A DNA stretch of 12,716 nucleotides from Hyphomicrobiales bacterium (GTDB lineage Bacteria > Pseudomonadota > Alphaproteobacteria > Rhizobiales > Beijerinckiaceae): NCBI GenBank assembly GCA_025363375.1, contig JANYDZ010000441.1, positions 1 through 12,716 of the forward strand, given 5' to 3'. Shown here piece by piece: positions 5,757 through 12,643 of this stretch. The position numbers and the translations under genes are program-made. The notes under the pieces are model-generated. The model was not told the origin of the DNA. It was given only the letters and a program-made list of their open reading frames with translations, and ran no database searches. Each line of letters begins with the position of its first letter. Positions within the stretch are counted from its first letter, which is position 1.

Positions 5757-7223
5757 TCATCTTTGCCAGGCGGCAAGAGCTTCCGCCAGCAGCCGCTCGC
5801 CCTGCGCGCCCTTTTCGAAGGTCACCTTGGCGATCTTGCCGCTGCTCAACCGCATGGGAACATCGATCCATGGACGGGTCCTCAATAGATCGAGATTACG
5901 CGCGGTCATGGCCTCGTCGCGAATGAGCCCGACAATAAAATAATTTGTCGTAACCGCGGCCGCCTTGCCTTCAAGCGCCTCTCCAACGGGCCGGTCCTCG
6001 ATCCGCAGGGACGGCGTCTCGATTTCGGAGACAGCGCCGAATTCCGCGCCCGCTTCCGGGGCGAAACGCAAGGTTATCACGTGCGACGTGATCGCCGTCG
6101 CATCCGCGTTGCGCGAAATCTGCATCGTCACTTTCAGTTTGGCGTCGTCCAGACTGACTTCGGCGCGCAACACCGGCAGAGGGCTGGAAGCGCCCGTCTC
6201 CAGTTTCCAGACGACGGAACCGAAATAGGTCTTGACCCTCTGCGGCTCCTCCGGCGCTTCGAGCAGCAGGGCCGCGCGCTGACCAACCGCCAAAACCGGC
6301 TCGCTGCCGGACGTTTCCGGAGCGGCAGGCGCGGGCCCCTGCACATCGCCGCGGCGTGGAGCGGGCGCAACCGGAGATTCCGGCGCCCTTTGCCCCCCTC
6401 CGATGCGTTCGATAATCTTGTTCGGCGCGCCAGCGTCGGCTGTCTCCGGCACCGGTTGTGAGCGTTGCCGGAGCAATTCGACGGGATCATCCCGCCAACG
6501 CCAGGCAAGCTGCCCGACCCCGGCAACCATGACCAGAACAACGCAAGCCAGCGCGATCATCCAGCCACGATTCCGGGTGGATTCCACGGGGGTCGGCGCA
6601 GCCGGGCGAAGCGGCTCCACGGCGGGCGCCGCGACCAGAGCTTCGACGCCGGCCGCGTTGACAACCACTGCGGCTGGCGCGGTGCGCCGCGGCGTCTGCG
6701 GCTTTTCGCGCGGACGCCCAAAACGGCTCCAGTAAGGGTCCCTGGTTGAATTCGCCGGCTGTTCCGCCTCGGCCTTTGGGAGCGGCAGTTCCGGGTCGGC
6801 AAGCGACGGGCTTTGCAGGTTCTGAGCCGGCTGGGCGGGCGCATCCGCTCTGGAGGGGGGCCAGACGGTCTCGCCTGTGGGAGCGCCAGGCGCTTGCGGC
6901 CGCGGCGGCGCGGGCCGGAAAGCAGGCGGCGGCGTGGGTAGAAAAGGCGGCGGAGGCGCAGGCGCAGGCCCGATTTGCCTTGGCGGAGCCATGGCCTCGA
7001 CTTGCCGCGCGGACGCCGCCATTTCGGCCTCAATGCGCGCAATGGCGCTGTCCAGAGCCTGGCTTTCGCGCGCGATATCGGCTTTCGGAACAGGCGGCTC
7101 GGTCGCCTGCAATTGTCCGAGCAGCGCTTTGCGCGCGCGTTCGTAGACCGCGCGGCGCGCTTCAGCCGTTGAGTTTGGTATGCTCGCAACCGCTCTTGCA
7201 AGCAGCGGGTAATATTCTGCCAT
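5757..7223 (-). CDS. Conserved hypothetical proline-rich single-span membrane protein
   Basis: I recognise no enzyme family. The 488-residue chain starting at 7223 (MAEYYPLLARAVASIPN) opens with a charged helical region, residues 1-75, rich in Ala, Arg and Glu (EARRAVYERARKALLGQL). A proline-rich linker (about 80-180) contains PAPAPPPPFLPTPPPAF. One transmembrane helix at about 220-241 (WMIALACVVLVMVAGVGQL) is followed by a second disordered stretch and a beta-rich C-terminal domain (about 320-488) that probably faces the periplasm. The open frame extends 43 codons further upstream into the 3' end of purA, but that part has no protein character, so I prefer the 7223 start even though its ribosome site is weak. 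It lies 61 bases after purA on the same strand, probably one transcript. From memory, proteins with this N-terminus occur beside purA in other Hyphomicrobiales. Confidence 0.75.
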   Translation of the reverse strand: MAEYYPLLARAVASIPNSTAEARRAVYERARKALLGQLQATEPPVPKADIARESQALDSAIARIEAEMAASARQVEAMAPPRQIGPAPAPPPPFLPTPPPAFRPAPPRPQAPGAPTGETVWPPSRADAPAQPAQNLQSPSLADPELPLPKAEAEQPANSTRDPYWSRFGRPREKPQTPRRTAPAAVVVNAAGVEALVAAPAVEPLRPAAPTPVESTRNRGWMIALACVVLVMVAGVGQLAWRWRDDPVELLRQRSQPVPETADAGAPNKIIERIGGGQRAPESPVAPAPRRGDVQGPAPAAPETSGSEPVLAVGQRAALLLEAPEEPQRVKTYFGSVVWKLETGASSPLPVLRAEVSLDDAKLKVTMQISRNADATAITSHVITLRFAPEAGAEFGAVSEIETPSLRIEDRPVGEALEGKAAAVTTNYFIVGLIRDEAMTARNLDLLRTRPWIDVPMRLSSGKIAKVTFEKGAQGERLLAEALAAWQR

Positions 7224-7284
7224 TGGCTGTGTCAGACCATTCCTGCTTGCATGCGTCAACCAACGTGTGCCGCGCCAACCATGT

Positions 7285-8580
7285 TCAATCCTGGAAGGGA
7301 TTGTGAACCAGAATTGTGTCAGTGCGCTCGGGACTTGTCGAGAGCAAGGCAACAGGCGCGCCGATCAATTCCTCGATGCGGCGCACATATTTAATCGCAT
7401 GAGCCGGGAGATCGGCCCAGGAACGCGCGCCCGCCGTCGTTCCTTCCCAGCCCTTGATCGTTTCATAGACCGGCGTCACACGCGCCTGCGCGGCCTGGCT
7501 GGCCGGAAAGCGGTCGATTTCGACGCCATCCAGCAGATAGCGCGTACACACCTTGATCTCTTCGAACCCGTCGAGAATATCCAGCTTGGTCAGCGCGATG
7601 CCATCGATGCCCGAGGTCTTCACCGTTTGCCGGGCCAACACCGCGTCGAACCAGCCGCAGCGGCGCGGACGCCCGGTGACCGTGCCAAATTCATGGCCGC
7701 GCTGAGCGATGCGCTCGCCAACCGCGTCGAACAATTCGGTCGGGAAAGGCCCGCCGCCGACGCGCGTCGTATAGGCCTTGGCGATGCCCAGCACGTAACC
7801 GACGGCCTTGGGGCCAAGACCCGATCCGGTCGCGGCGTTGCCGGCGACTGTGTTGGACGAGGTCACGAACGGATAAGTGCCGTGATCGACATCAAGCAGC
7901 GCGCCCTGGGCACCCTCGAACAGGATGCGCTTGCCCTGACGACGCAAGCCGTCGAGGATATCCCAGGTCGCGGCCATGAACGGCAGCACCTTTGGCGCGA
8001 CCGCCATGAGTTCAGCCTTGATGGCGGCGGGATCGACCTCGGGCAGACCGAGACCGCGCCGCAACGGATTGTGGTGCGCCAGCAGGCGCTCGATCTTGGC
8101 GTCGAGCAAATCGGGCTCGGCAAGGTCCATGATCCGGATCGACCGCCGTCCCGCCTTGTCTTCATAGGCCGGGCCGATGCCGCGCATGGTGGTGCCGATC
8201 TTCACGCCCTTGACGGCGGCGCCTTCGCGATGCGCGTCCAGCTCGCGGTGCAGGGAGAGAATCAGCGGCGCGTTCTCCGCGACCTTGAGATTTTCCGGCG
8301 ACACCACGACGCCTTGCGCCTCGATGCCGGCGACTTCCCTGACGAAATGGTGCGGGTCGAAGACGACGCCGTTGCCGATGATCGACAATTTGCCGGGGCG
8401 CACGATGCCGGAAGGCAGCAGGGAAAGCTTGTAGGTCTTGCCGTCAATGACGAGGGTATGGCCGGCGTTGTGCCCGCCCTGAAAGCGCACGACCACGTCG
8501 GCCTCGACCGACAGCCAATCGACGATCTTGCCTTTTCCTTCATCGCCCCACTGGGCGCCGACGACGACGACGTTTGCCAT
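7285..8580 (-). CDS. purA: Adenylosuccinate synthetase
   Basis: This cytosolic enzyme joins IMP and aspartate with GTP to make adenylosuccinate, the first step from IMP to AMP. The 431-residue length is normal for bacterial PurA. The N-terminal GTP/IMP loop WGDEGKGKIVD (residues 11-21) carries catalytic D13, and QGGHNAGHT (34-42) carries catalytic H41, the same positions as in E. coli. Further landmarks are RGIGPAYEDKAGR, LFEGAQGALLDVDHGTYPFVTSSN and TGRPRRCGWFD. All are intact. The start is at MANVVVVGAQWGDEG, with GGAG about 10 bases upstream. The leader is unusually structured (8594-8666). In several alphaproteobacteria serA lies upstream of purA; here that place holds a RhuM remnant and unrelated genes. 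Confidence 0.98.
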   Translation of the reverse strand: MANVVVVGAQWGDEGKGKIVDWLSVEADVVVRFQGGHNAGHTLVIDGKTYKLSLLPSGIVRPGKLSIIGNGVVFDPHHFVREVAGIEAQGVVVSPENLKVAENAPLILSLHRELDAHREGAAVKGVKIGTTMRGIGPAYEDKAGRRSIRIMDLAEPDLLDAKIERLLAHHNPLRRGLGLPEVDPAAIKAELMAVAPKVLPFMAATWDILDGLRRQGKRILFEGAQGALLDVDHGTYPFVTSSNTVAGNAATGSGLGPKAVGYVLGIAKAYTTRVGGGPFPTELFDAVGERIAQRGHEFGTVTGRPRRCGWFDAVLARQTVKTSGIDGIALTKLDILDGFEEIKVCTRYLLDGVEIDRFPASQAAQARVTPVYETIKGWEGTTAGARSWADLPAHAIKYVRRIEELIGAPVALLSTSPERTDTILVHNPFQD

Positions 8581-8593
8581 TCAATTTTGCTCC

Positions 8594-8621
8594 GGACCGC
8601 CCCTGACGGCCCCGTCGGTCC
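8594..8621 (-). promoter_or_regulatory. Stem-loop in the purA leader next to the ribosome binding site
   Basis: On the minus strand GGACCG and CGGTCC (8621-8616 and 8599-8594) pair around an inner ACG/CGT hairpin. The structure ends directly at the CGGAG ribosome site of purA. An upstream GGTC (in GAGGTCTC) could compete for the same GGACC, so two alternative folds are possible. A regulatory role is inference only. Confidence 0.35.
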
Positions 8622-8645
8622 CTTGAGACCTCGACTCAAACAAAA

Positions 8646-8666
8646 CCCCGGCGCAAGTGGCCGGGG
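8646..8666 (-). terminator. Terminator-like hairpin upstream of purA
   Basis: Read on the minus strand, CCCCGGC (8666-8660), a seven-base loop and GCCGGGG (8652-8646) form a 7-bp all-GC stem followed by TTTTGTTTG. This is the shape of an intrinsic terminator for leftward transcription, yet it lies 65 bases ahead of the purA ATG and no leftward gene ends here. It is either the terminator of a lost upstream gene or a purA attenuator. Confidence 0.6.
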
Positions 8667-8713
8667 CTCATTGCGGCGGAGAATTAGCGGAAAGGGGGGG
8701 AGAGGGCAAGCGC

Positions 8714-8742
8714 TCGATTCCGCGCGGCCGGTGCGTCATAAT
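8714..8742 (+). promoter_or_regulatory. Possible promoter of the RhuM remnant
   Basis: CATAAT at 8737-8742 (five of six to TATAAT) is preceded 17 bases upstream by TCGATT (8714-8719, three of six to TTGACA). It lies 31 bases ahead of the ATG at 8774. The -10 is good and the -35 poor. Confidence 0.3.
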
Positions 8743-8773
8743 CGCTGTTTATCAGGATCGAAGGCGCGCCGGA

Positions 8774-9081
8774 ATGGCCGAAGGCGAGAGCATTCTTTAC
8801 ACGACCGACGATGGCGCCGCGCGCGTCAGCTTGCGCATGGCTGACGGCACGGCGTGGTTGTCGCAGGCGAAAATCGCCGAATTGTTTCAGATCACCATGC
8901 AGAACGTGAGCCTTCGCGCCCGCAACGTCCTGGCCGAAGGGGAATTGCTCGAACGCATAGGCGATGTCCGCTTGACCGAGAAGCTATTCTACTCGAACAG
9001 CGCTTCGAGGCGGCGCTCGGCGCCATGAAAAAAATCGAGAGTCAGGTCAAGACGCGCTGTTTCGGCCGCAAAGCGAAATAG
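8774..9081 (+). pseudogene. Truncated and frameshifted RhuM-family gene remnant
   Basis: The first 60 or so residues from the ATG at 8774 (ESILYTTDDGAARVSLRM, GTAWLSQAKIAELF, QNVSLRARNVLAEGEL) match the N-terminal DNA-binding-like domain of RhuM 'virulence' proteins, often found on genomic islands and near toxin-antitoxin or restriction genes. Intact members are about 330 residues. Here the frame loses family resemblance after about codon 58 and stops at 9028, giving only 84 residues. The +2 frame then reads LLEQRFEAALGAMKKIESQVK to a stop at 9081, which looks like a coiled C-terminal tail, so an internal deletion plus frameshift is likely. The assignment of the N-terminal part is firm; that of the tail is tentative. 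The real function of RhuM is poorly known. The remnant lies just beyond the stranded hairpin upstream of purA. Confidence 0.75.
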
Positions 9082-9112
9082 ACAAAGCGACTTCGTCGGA
9101 AAGCGGTCAAAC

Positions 9113-10246
9113 ATGCCAGTCCAAGCCTTCCCCACCACGCACACGGGCTCCCTGCCCCGCCCCATCGACCTCGTGCGGATGATGTTCGCCCGCGAAGAAG
9201 GCGTGCCTGTGGAAGCCGCGGCGCTTGAGGCGCGCATCGCCCGGGCGGTGATGGACATTGTGCGCAAGCAGGTCGCCGCCGGCATCGATTTCGTCAACGA
9301 CGGGGAAATGTCCAAGCCGAGCTACGCCACCTATATCAAGGACCGGCTCGACGGCTTTGGCGGGTTGGACAATTCCTTCAAATACCGCGATCTCGACGAT
9401 TTTCCCGCGCTGGCGAAAAAGGTTTTCGGCGATCCCGGCAGGTCCCGCCGGCGCACGCCCGGATGCAACGCGCCCATCGGCTTGCGCGACGGCGAGGCCG
9501 CCCGGCGCGACGCGCGCAATTTGCGCGCCGCGATGGACGCGGCGGGCGCGAAACACGGCTTCATGAGCGCGGCTTCGCCCGGAGTCGTGGCGCTGTTCTT
9601 CCGCAACGAATTTTACGCCAGCCGGGAGAAATACCTCGCCGCCATCGGCGAGGCCATGCGCCACGAATATCGGACGGTGATCGACGCGGGTTTCGTGTTG
9701 CAGATCGATTGCCCTGATCTGGCCATGGGCCGGCACATTCAATTCGCCGACGAGGGAATCGAGGGCTTTCGGCGCGAGGCCGCCCTGAACGTGGAGGCGC
9801 TCAACCACGCGCTGCGCGGCCTGCCCGAGGATCGCCTTCGCATGCATCTATGCTGGGGCAACTACGAGGGGCCGCACCATTTCGACGTGCCGTTGAAAGA
9901 CATCATCGACATCGTGTTTTCCGCCCGCCCCGCGATGATATCCTTCGAGGCCGCCAATCCGCGCCACGCCCATGAATGGGCGCTCTTTGAGAGCGTCAAG
10001 CTTCCCGAAGGCAAAAAACTCATTCCCGGCGTTCTCGAATCGAAGGCCAATTTCATCGAGCACCCCGAACTGATCGCGCAGCGCATCCTGCGCTACGCCC
10101 ATCTCGTGGGCGCGGAAAACGTCGTCGCAGGCGCCGATTGCGGCTATGGCACATGGGTAGGCCAGGCCGCGGTCGATCCCGACGTCGTATTCGCCAAATT
10201 CGCAGCGATGGCGGAGGGAGCGCGGATCGCGGCGGCGAAGGTTTGA
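9113..10246 (+). CDS. MetE C-terminal-domain-like zinc methyltransferase/alkyltransferase family protein
   Basis: This 377-residue protein covers only the catalytic barrel of cobalamin-independent methionine synthase; full MetE has about 750 residues. Zinc ligands are all present: H245 and C247 (RMHLCWGNYEG), E279 (ISFEAANPRH) and C343 (GADCGYGT). It also has the HTGSLPRP opening (H10), NDGEMSKPSY (62-71) and QIDCPDL (197-203, with D199 in the substrate-binding position). Members of this superfamily activate a thiol (homocysteine or coenzyme M) on zinc; epoxyalkane:coenzyme M transferases are also short single-barrel members. The thiol and donor cannot be read here, so I give no gene symbol. 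The start at 9113 has only a weak GGAAAG ribosome site. The next gene on this strand is a second family member, with a convergent orphan gene between them. A hairpin overlaps the stop codon. Confidence 0.9.
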   Translation: MPVQAFPTTHTGSLPRPIDLVRMMFAREEGVPVEAAALEARIARAVMDIVRKQVAAGIDFVNDGEMSKPSYATYIKDRLDGFGGLDNSFKYRDLDDFPALAKKVFGDPGRSRRRTPGCNAPIGLRDGEAARRDARNLRAAMDAAGAKHGFMSAASPGVVALFFRNEFYASREKYLAAIGEAMRHEYRTVIDAGFVLQIDCPDLAMGRHIQFADEGIEGFRREAALNVEALNHALRGLPEDRLRMHLCWGNYEGPHHFDVPLKDIIDIVFSARPAMISFEAANPRHAHEWALFESVKLPEGKKLIPGVLESKANFIEHPELIAQRILRYAHLVGAENVVAGADCGYGTWVGQAAVDPDVVFAKFAAMAEGARIAAAKV

Positions 10247-10269
10247 ACGCCTCTGGAGTCAGAGCGTTC
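10245..10269. terminator. Hairpin at the end of the first MetE-like gene, shared with the convergent orphan gene
   Basis: GAACGC (10245-10250) pairs with GCGTTC (10264-10269), and TCTG (10252-10255) with CAGA (10260-10263), leaving one bulged C and a GAGT loop: ten base pairs in all. The stop codon TGA (10244-10246) overlaps the 5' arm. No U-run follows on the plus strand, so termination would be moderate. It also lies 8 bases past the stop of the leftward orphan gene. Confidence 0.5.
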
Positions 10270-10277
10270 GCGTGGGC

Positions 10278-10670
10278 TCAACCATTGTGCGTGTAGCTGG
10301 CGCCCGTCACAACGGGGCCCGGCGTAAATTGATTTGCGGCTCCCACATTGCCCAGGTTGGGGAATATATAGATTGGCGTCGTCACGACGATCAGCCGCAA
10401 CCGGCCCCACTCCACGGGATCCACGGCTGGAATGCCCGGCGTTCCCAGTTGATATTGGCGCAGCAGACCATCCGCCACGCGGCCCGCGACGCCGGTGGGA
10501 AATGTCGTCGTCGGGGTGACCCTGATATCGCCGCGCCGAATGGCCCGGGCTACGCGGTGAAAGGTCGCCGGCGCAATTGTGATCGCGCCGCCGCCGCCTG
10601 GAAATGTAAAGCGTATGCGGGAAGCTTCCGCGCCTTGCAGCAGACTGAGCACCTGTTCCCTTGCGGTCAT
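10278..10670 (-). CDS. Hypothetical 130-residue protein with a Gly-rich FPGGGG motif
   Basis: I do not recognise this protein. From the ATG at 10670 it reads MTAREQVLSLLQGAEASRIR, an amphipathic helix, then FTFPGGGGAITIAP (21-34), a second helix ATFHRVARAIRRGD (35-48) and a beta-rich, proline-rich C-terminal half (IVVTTPIYIFP, 94-104). It has no signal peptide, no membrane span and no cysteine. The frame is open up to a GTG at 10712, but the ATG is preferred; both ribosome sites are poor (AAAGG 11 bases away at best). The helix-turn-GGGG opening loosely recalls, from memory, a group of hypothetical proteins whose longer members go on to an HExxH-like segment; that part is absent here, so this could be a truncated relative. 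It is convergent with the first MetE-like gene and divergent from the second. Codon use looks similar to its neighbours. Confidence 0.55.
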   Translation of the reverse strand: MTAREQVLSLLQGAEASRIRFTFPGGGGAITIAPATFHRVARAIRRGDIRVTPTTTFPTGVAGRVADGLLRQYQLGTPGIPAVDPVEWGRLRLIVVTTPIYIFPNLGNVGAANQFTPGPVVTGASYTHNG

Positions 10671-10731
10671 GACTGTCGAGCCTTTGTTCGAGTCGCCCCC
10701 GCGAGCGCACACACTGGCGCCAGGCGCCGGT

Positions 10732-10760
10732 TTGACGCTGTGCGCGACCGCGCTTTTAGG
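10732..10760 (+). promoter_or_regulatory. Possible promoter of the second MetE-like gene
   Basis: TTGACG (10732-10737, five of six) and TTTAGG (10755-10760, three of six) are 17 bases apart, ending about 30 bases ahead of the ATG at 10792. It is the best candidate in the gap between the divergent orphan gene and this gene. Confidence 0.35.
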
Positions 10761-10791
10761 TTAAGCCTGCAACGCCAATTCAGGAGACCAT

Positions 10792-11898
10792 ATGAAAACG
10801 CCGCCCTTTCGCGCCGAACACATCGGATCGTTGCTGCGGCCCGCGCGGCTGCTCGACGCGCGCCGCAAGCACGCCGCGCGCCAGATCGACGACGCTGTCC
10901 TGCGCGCCGAGGAGGATCAGGCGATCCGCGACGCCGTCGCCTTTCAGGAACGCGTGGGATTGAAACTCGCCACCGACGGCGAGTTTCGCCGGCGTTCCTA
11001 TCACGCGTTTTTCTTCGCCCAACTGGGCGATATCGAGCCCGACTGGGTGCCTGTCGAGACGACGGCGGAAGCGGGCGCGCCGCGCCGCGCCGCGCAACCC
11101 GTCGCCCGCATCAGAAGCCGGCTCACATGGACCAGGCCGATCCACGTGGATGATTTCAAACTGGTGCGATCGCTGACCAGGTTGACGCCGAAAATTACGA
11201 TTCCCGGCCCCTGCGCGCTGCATTTTCGCGGCGGCGACGCGGCGGTGCTGGCGAGCGCCTACAAGGATACGGACACGTTCTGGTCCGACACGGTCGAAGC
11301 CTTCCGCAAGGAGCTTTCGGCGCTTGCGGCGGCGGGCTGCGCCTACGTCCAGATCGACGAAACCGCATTCGCAAAGTTCGGCGATCCCGACGTGCAGGCT
11401 TCGCTCGCGGCGCGCGGCGATCACTGGTCGAGCCTCATAGACCGCTATATCGACGTGACCAACCGCGTCGTCGCGGGCTTTCCAGCCATGACAATCGGCA
11501 TGCATCTGTGCCGGGGCAACCGCGCCGGGCAGTTCCACTCCGAGGGCTCCTACGAAGAGGTCGCCGACCGGCTCTTCAACAAGCTCGCCATCGACACGTT
11601 CTGGCTCGAATACGATTCGCCGCGCGCGGGGGATTTTTCGCCTTTGCGTTTCGTCCCCGGGAACAAGAACATCGTGCTCGGCCTCGTCTCCACGAAGTCC
11701 GACGCGATCGAGGACAAGGCGGCGTTGAAATCACGCGTTTCCGAGGCCGCGAAACATGTCGATCTTTCCCGTCTGGCGCTTTCGCCGCAATGCGGTTTCG
11801 CCAGCGTCGACATCGGCAATCCCATCACGCCGGCGACGCAGGAGGCGAAACTGCGGCTGGTGGTCGAGACCGCGCGGGAGGTTTGGGGCGAAGACTGA
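10792..11898 (+). CDS. Second MetE C-terminal-domain-like zinc methyltransferase family protein (YxjG/YxjH-like)
   Basis: This 368-residue single-barrel member of the cobalamin-independent methionine synthase family resembles the YxjG/YxjH type rather than its neighbour at 9113. It opens FRAEHIGSLLRPARLLDAR (H10), has LATDGEFRRRSYHAFF (59-74) and VQIDETAF (186-193, D189), and keeps the complete zinc set H238 and C240 (GMHLCRGN), E273 (FWLEYDSPRAGDFSPL) and C334 (LSPQCGFAS). The ending GNPITPATQEAKLRLVVETA is typical. By family knowledge such proteins transfer a methyl or alkyl group to a thiol, possibly in methionine salvage; the substrate here is unknown. The start is certain: AGGAGA at 10782-10787. 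The OsmC gene follows after 85 bases on the same strand. The two MetE-like proteins share the fold and metal site but not close sequence, so they are not a recent duplication. Confidence 0.92.
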   Translation: MKTPPFRAEHIGSLLRPARLLDARRKHAARQIDDAVLRAEEDQAIRDAVAFQERVGLKLATDGEFRRRSYHAFFFAQLGDIEPDWVPVETTAEAGAPRRAAQPVARIRSRLTWTRPIHVDDFKLVRSLTRLTPKITIPGPCALHFRGGDAAVLASAYKDTDTFWSDTVEAFRKELSALAAAGCAYVQIDETAFAKFGDPDVQASLAARGDHWSSLIDRYIDVTNRVVAGFPAMTIGMHLCRGNRAGQFHSEGSYEEVADRLFNKLAIDTFWLEYDSPRAGDFSPLRFVPGNKNIVLGLVSTKSDAIEDKAALKSRVSEAAKHVDLSRLALSPQCGFASVDIGNPITPATQEAKLRLVVETAREVWGED

Positions 11899-11925
11899 CA
11901 ACGAGATCGCGGAAGGCGCCCACGC

Positions 11926-11955
11926 TTGACAGCGGCGCGCGCAAGACCGCATCCA
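11926..11955 (+). promoter_or_regulatory. Possible internal promoter ahead of the OsmC gene
   Basis: A perfect TTGACA at 11926-11931 lies 52 bases ahead of the ATG at 11984. No good -10 follows at 16-18 bases (GCATCC or CATCCA at 11949-11955). It resembles the -35-only elements ahead of other genes in this window. Read-through from the upstream MetE-like gene is equally possible. Confidence 0.28.
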
Positions 11956-11983
11956 AAGCCCACGCCATCTCAAGGAGACGACA

Positions 11984-12493
11984 ATGGACGCCAACGCCCT
12001 TCGCGCCATGCAGGCCCCCTACAAGGAAAAATACAAGGACAGCCCCGACAGCGCCGTCATCGTTCTGAAAGCGCAGGGCTCGATCGACGAATCGAAAATC
12101 GCCTGCAAGGTCGAGACGGGCCGCGCGATCGCACTCGCCGGCCTGCATCCGGCGACCGGCGGCTCGGGCGCGGAACTCTGCTCCGGCGACATGTTGCTCG
12201 AAGCCCTCGTCGCCTGCGCCGGCGTGACTTTGAAAGCCGTCGCCACCGCGCTCGATATTCCGCTCAAGGCGGGAATCGTGAAGGCCGAAGGCGATCTCGA
12301 TTTTCGCGGCACGCTCGGCGTGGCGAAGGAGGCGCCCGTCGGCTTCCGCGAAATCCGCCTTATCTTCGATCTCGACACCGACGCGCCGCAAGACAAGATC
12401 GATTCGCTGATCAAGCTCACAGAACGCTATTGCGACATCTTCCAGACGCTGAACAAGCCGCCGAAACTCGCGCTCTCCGCGAAGCGCGCCTGA
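11984..12493 (+). CDS. OsmC family protein (thiol-peroxidase class)
   Basis: This 169-residue cytosolic protein is of the OsmC/Ohr superfamily, whose characterised members reduce organic hydroperoxides through two cysteines. Both are present: C78 in the central helix (SGDMLLEALVACAGVTLKAVA) and C150 in the later helix (LIKLTERYCDIFQTLN). The small beta domain precedes (residues 24-60) and GDLDFRGTLGVAKEAPVGF (103-121) is the connecting sheet. Two further cysteines, C41 and C66, are unusual and could take part in disulfide exchange. Family length is 135-180, so it is complete. The start is supported by AAGGAGA about 6 bases before the ATG. It is more like the YhfA-type OsmC proteins than Ohr, so peroxidase activity is probable but not certain. 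It follows the zinc methyltransferase-like gene by 85 bases. Confidence 0.88.
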   Translation: MDANALRAMQAPYKEKYKDSPDSAVIVLKAQGSIDESKIACKVETGRAIALAGLHPATGGSGAELCSGDMLLEALVACAGVTLKAVATALDIPLKAGIVKAEGDLDFRGTLGVAKEAPVGFREIRLIFDLDTDAPQDKIDSLIKLTERYCDIFQTLNKPPKLALSAKRA

Positions 12494-12516
12494 GCGGCGA
12501 AACTATTCGCTTGCTC
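12492..12516 (+). terminator. Weak interrupted hairpin after the OsmC gene
   Basis: GAGC (12492-12495) pairs with GCTC (12513-12516), and GCGAA (12497-12501) with TTCGC (12506-12510) around an ACTA loop, with a small internal loop (G opposite TT). It overlaps the stop codon and lacks a U-run, so it is only a possible terminator. Confidence 0.3.
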
Positions 12517-12643
12517 CAGGCGCGCGCGCGTCACAATATCGCGCCCGGACGGCCCGCCGGATCGTCACGCGGATGACAGGCGGCGGCGTTACGGGTCTCG
12601 CGGTCGATCGTCCGTTCGGGATCGCGCACACAGGGGAAACGAC

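Noticed and set aside
7224..7352. N-terminal extension of the membrane-protein frame into the 3' end of purA
   Set aside because: The 43 extra codons overlap the conserved end of purA by 68 bases, look unlike protein sequence and precede a typical MAEYYPLLARAV start.
7267..8844. 525-codon plus-strand open frame over purA
   Set aside because: It is the antisense shadow of an unambiguous PurA; no family features are present.
10272..11153. 293-codon plus-strand open frame running through the orphan gene and into the second MetE-like gene
   Set aside because: It overlaps two better-supported genes out of frame and has the Arg-rich composition of a shadow.
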